Origin: Motacilla alba alba | Taxonomy: Eukaryota; Chordata; Aves; Passeriformes; Motacillidae | Length of the DNA stretch: 64,000 bases | Direction of reading: 5' to 3' | NCBI RefSeq assembly: GCF_015832195.1 | Contig: NC_052018.1 | Span: 68,075,666-68,139,665, forward strand | Shown: piece after piece, positions 63,584-64,000 of the stretch | Layout of the letters: every line of letters begins with the position of its first letter | Numbering within the stretch: the first letter of the stretch is position 1 | Notes under the pieces: model-generated | What the model was told of the DNA's origin: nothing | Seen by the model: only the letters and a program-made list of their open reading frames with translations | Databases searched by the model: none | Made by a program: the position numbers and the translations under genes

Positions 63584-64000
63584 TGTTTAATTTTGTATAC
63601 AGAGCAGCACAACAAACCTTATTTCTGAGTTATTTCTAGTCTGGTTATCAGAGCAGTTTCTTCAGAGAGGGAAGGTGCATGTTCAATTGTGCTGAGGCAA
63701 AAATAGTGAGTTGAATCTGAGTTTACCACATGTAACATGACCACTCTCATTACCAGGCTAATGTTTTAATGCACTAGCAAAAGCAGAACCAAGCCACTTT
63801 GCTCTTTCTCTGTTTCACCACATTTATAATATAAATTATTTATAACATTTATAAATAAATGAAATAAACAAATAAAACACACATACAAAAAAACACCTTC
63901 CAAAACCACATACAAAAAAATCCAGAAAATACCTAACTCTAATTGTTCTGCTTCAGGTGAATATCATATTTGACACATTTTTTTTTTCCAGTAGCAATTT
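63584..64000. other. AT-rich sequence to window end
   Basis: No gene seen. 63825-63895 is A/T low complexity with ATTTATAA, AAATAAA and CACAC words. Confidence 0.5.

Noticed and set aside
1..64000. CRISPR array, operon, or bacterial/phage genes
   Set aside because: No regularly spaced repeats, no long frames, and vertebrate CR1 elements throughout.
1..64000. Endogenous retrovirus or other viral insertion
   Set aside because: No paired long terminal repeats, primer-binding site or gag/pol/env-like frames were visible.

Overview
This is vertebrate nuclear DNA, almost certainly from a bird. The strongest evidence is a set of broken CR1 LINE retrotransposon fragments. Their 3' ends and reverse-transcriptase (RT) tails read in both orientations at 545-1206 (+), 8836-8975 (+), 12992-13200 (-), 39070-39510 (-) and 62650-63255 (-). 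The subfamily wording at 12992-13200 resembles avian CR1. The DNA is AT-rich, with many short A/T runs and simple repeats. I saw no bacterial gene organisation, CRISPR array or provirus. A species cannot be named from this.

I find no protein-coding gene, RNA gene or exon that I can support in the 64 kb. The longest open frame is 130 codons. The open frames are scattered over both strands, overlap antisense frames, and show no recognisable domain outside CR1 debris. The window is therefore either intergenic (a gene-poor stretch) or part of a very large intron. An excess of long A-runs over T-runs on the + strand is a weak hint that any host transcript runs on the - strand.

Layout. 1-5.6 kb holds the longest CR1 copy, a perfect 12-bp hairpin, a 41-base A-run and two inverted copies of an unknown repeat. 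5.6-13.2 kb is unique sequence with two short CR1 tails. 13.2-30 kb is AT-rich unique sequence with simple repeats, a 15-bp exact tandem duplication and an AT block. 30.4-32.3 kb holds a pair of diverged direct copies of a ~250-bp unit. 36.4 kb has a probable ancient CR1/L3-type relic, and 39.1-39.5 kb a rearranged CR1. 45.8-46.0 kb is a diverged 122-bp tandem duplication. 48.26 kb has a palindrome of two T-box half-sites. 52.0 kb has a G-quadruplex-type tract, 56.9 kb a 13-bp minisatellite and 59.4 kb a 38-base T-run. The right end has an old CR1 and a probable tRNA-derived (MIR-like) SINE relic.

I do not see a new multi-gene biological system here. The best leads are non-coding: the two internal duplications, the hairpin, the T-box palindrome, the one-sided decay pattern beside A-runs, and several stretches that look like conserved non-coding elements but need an alignment to prove it.
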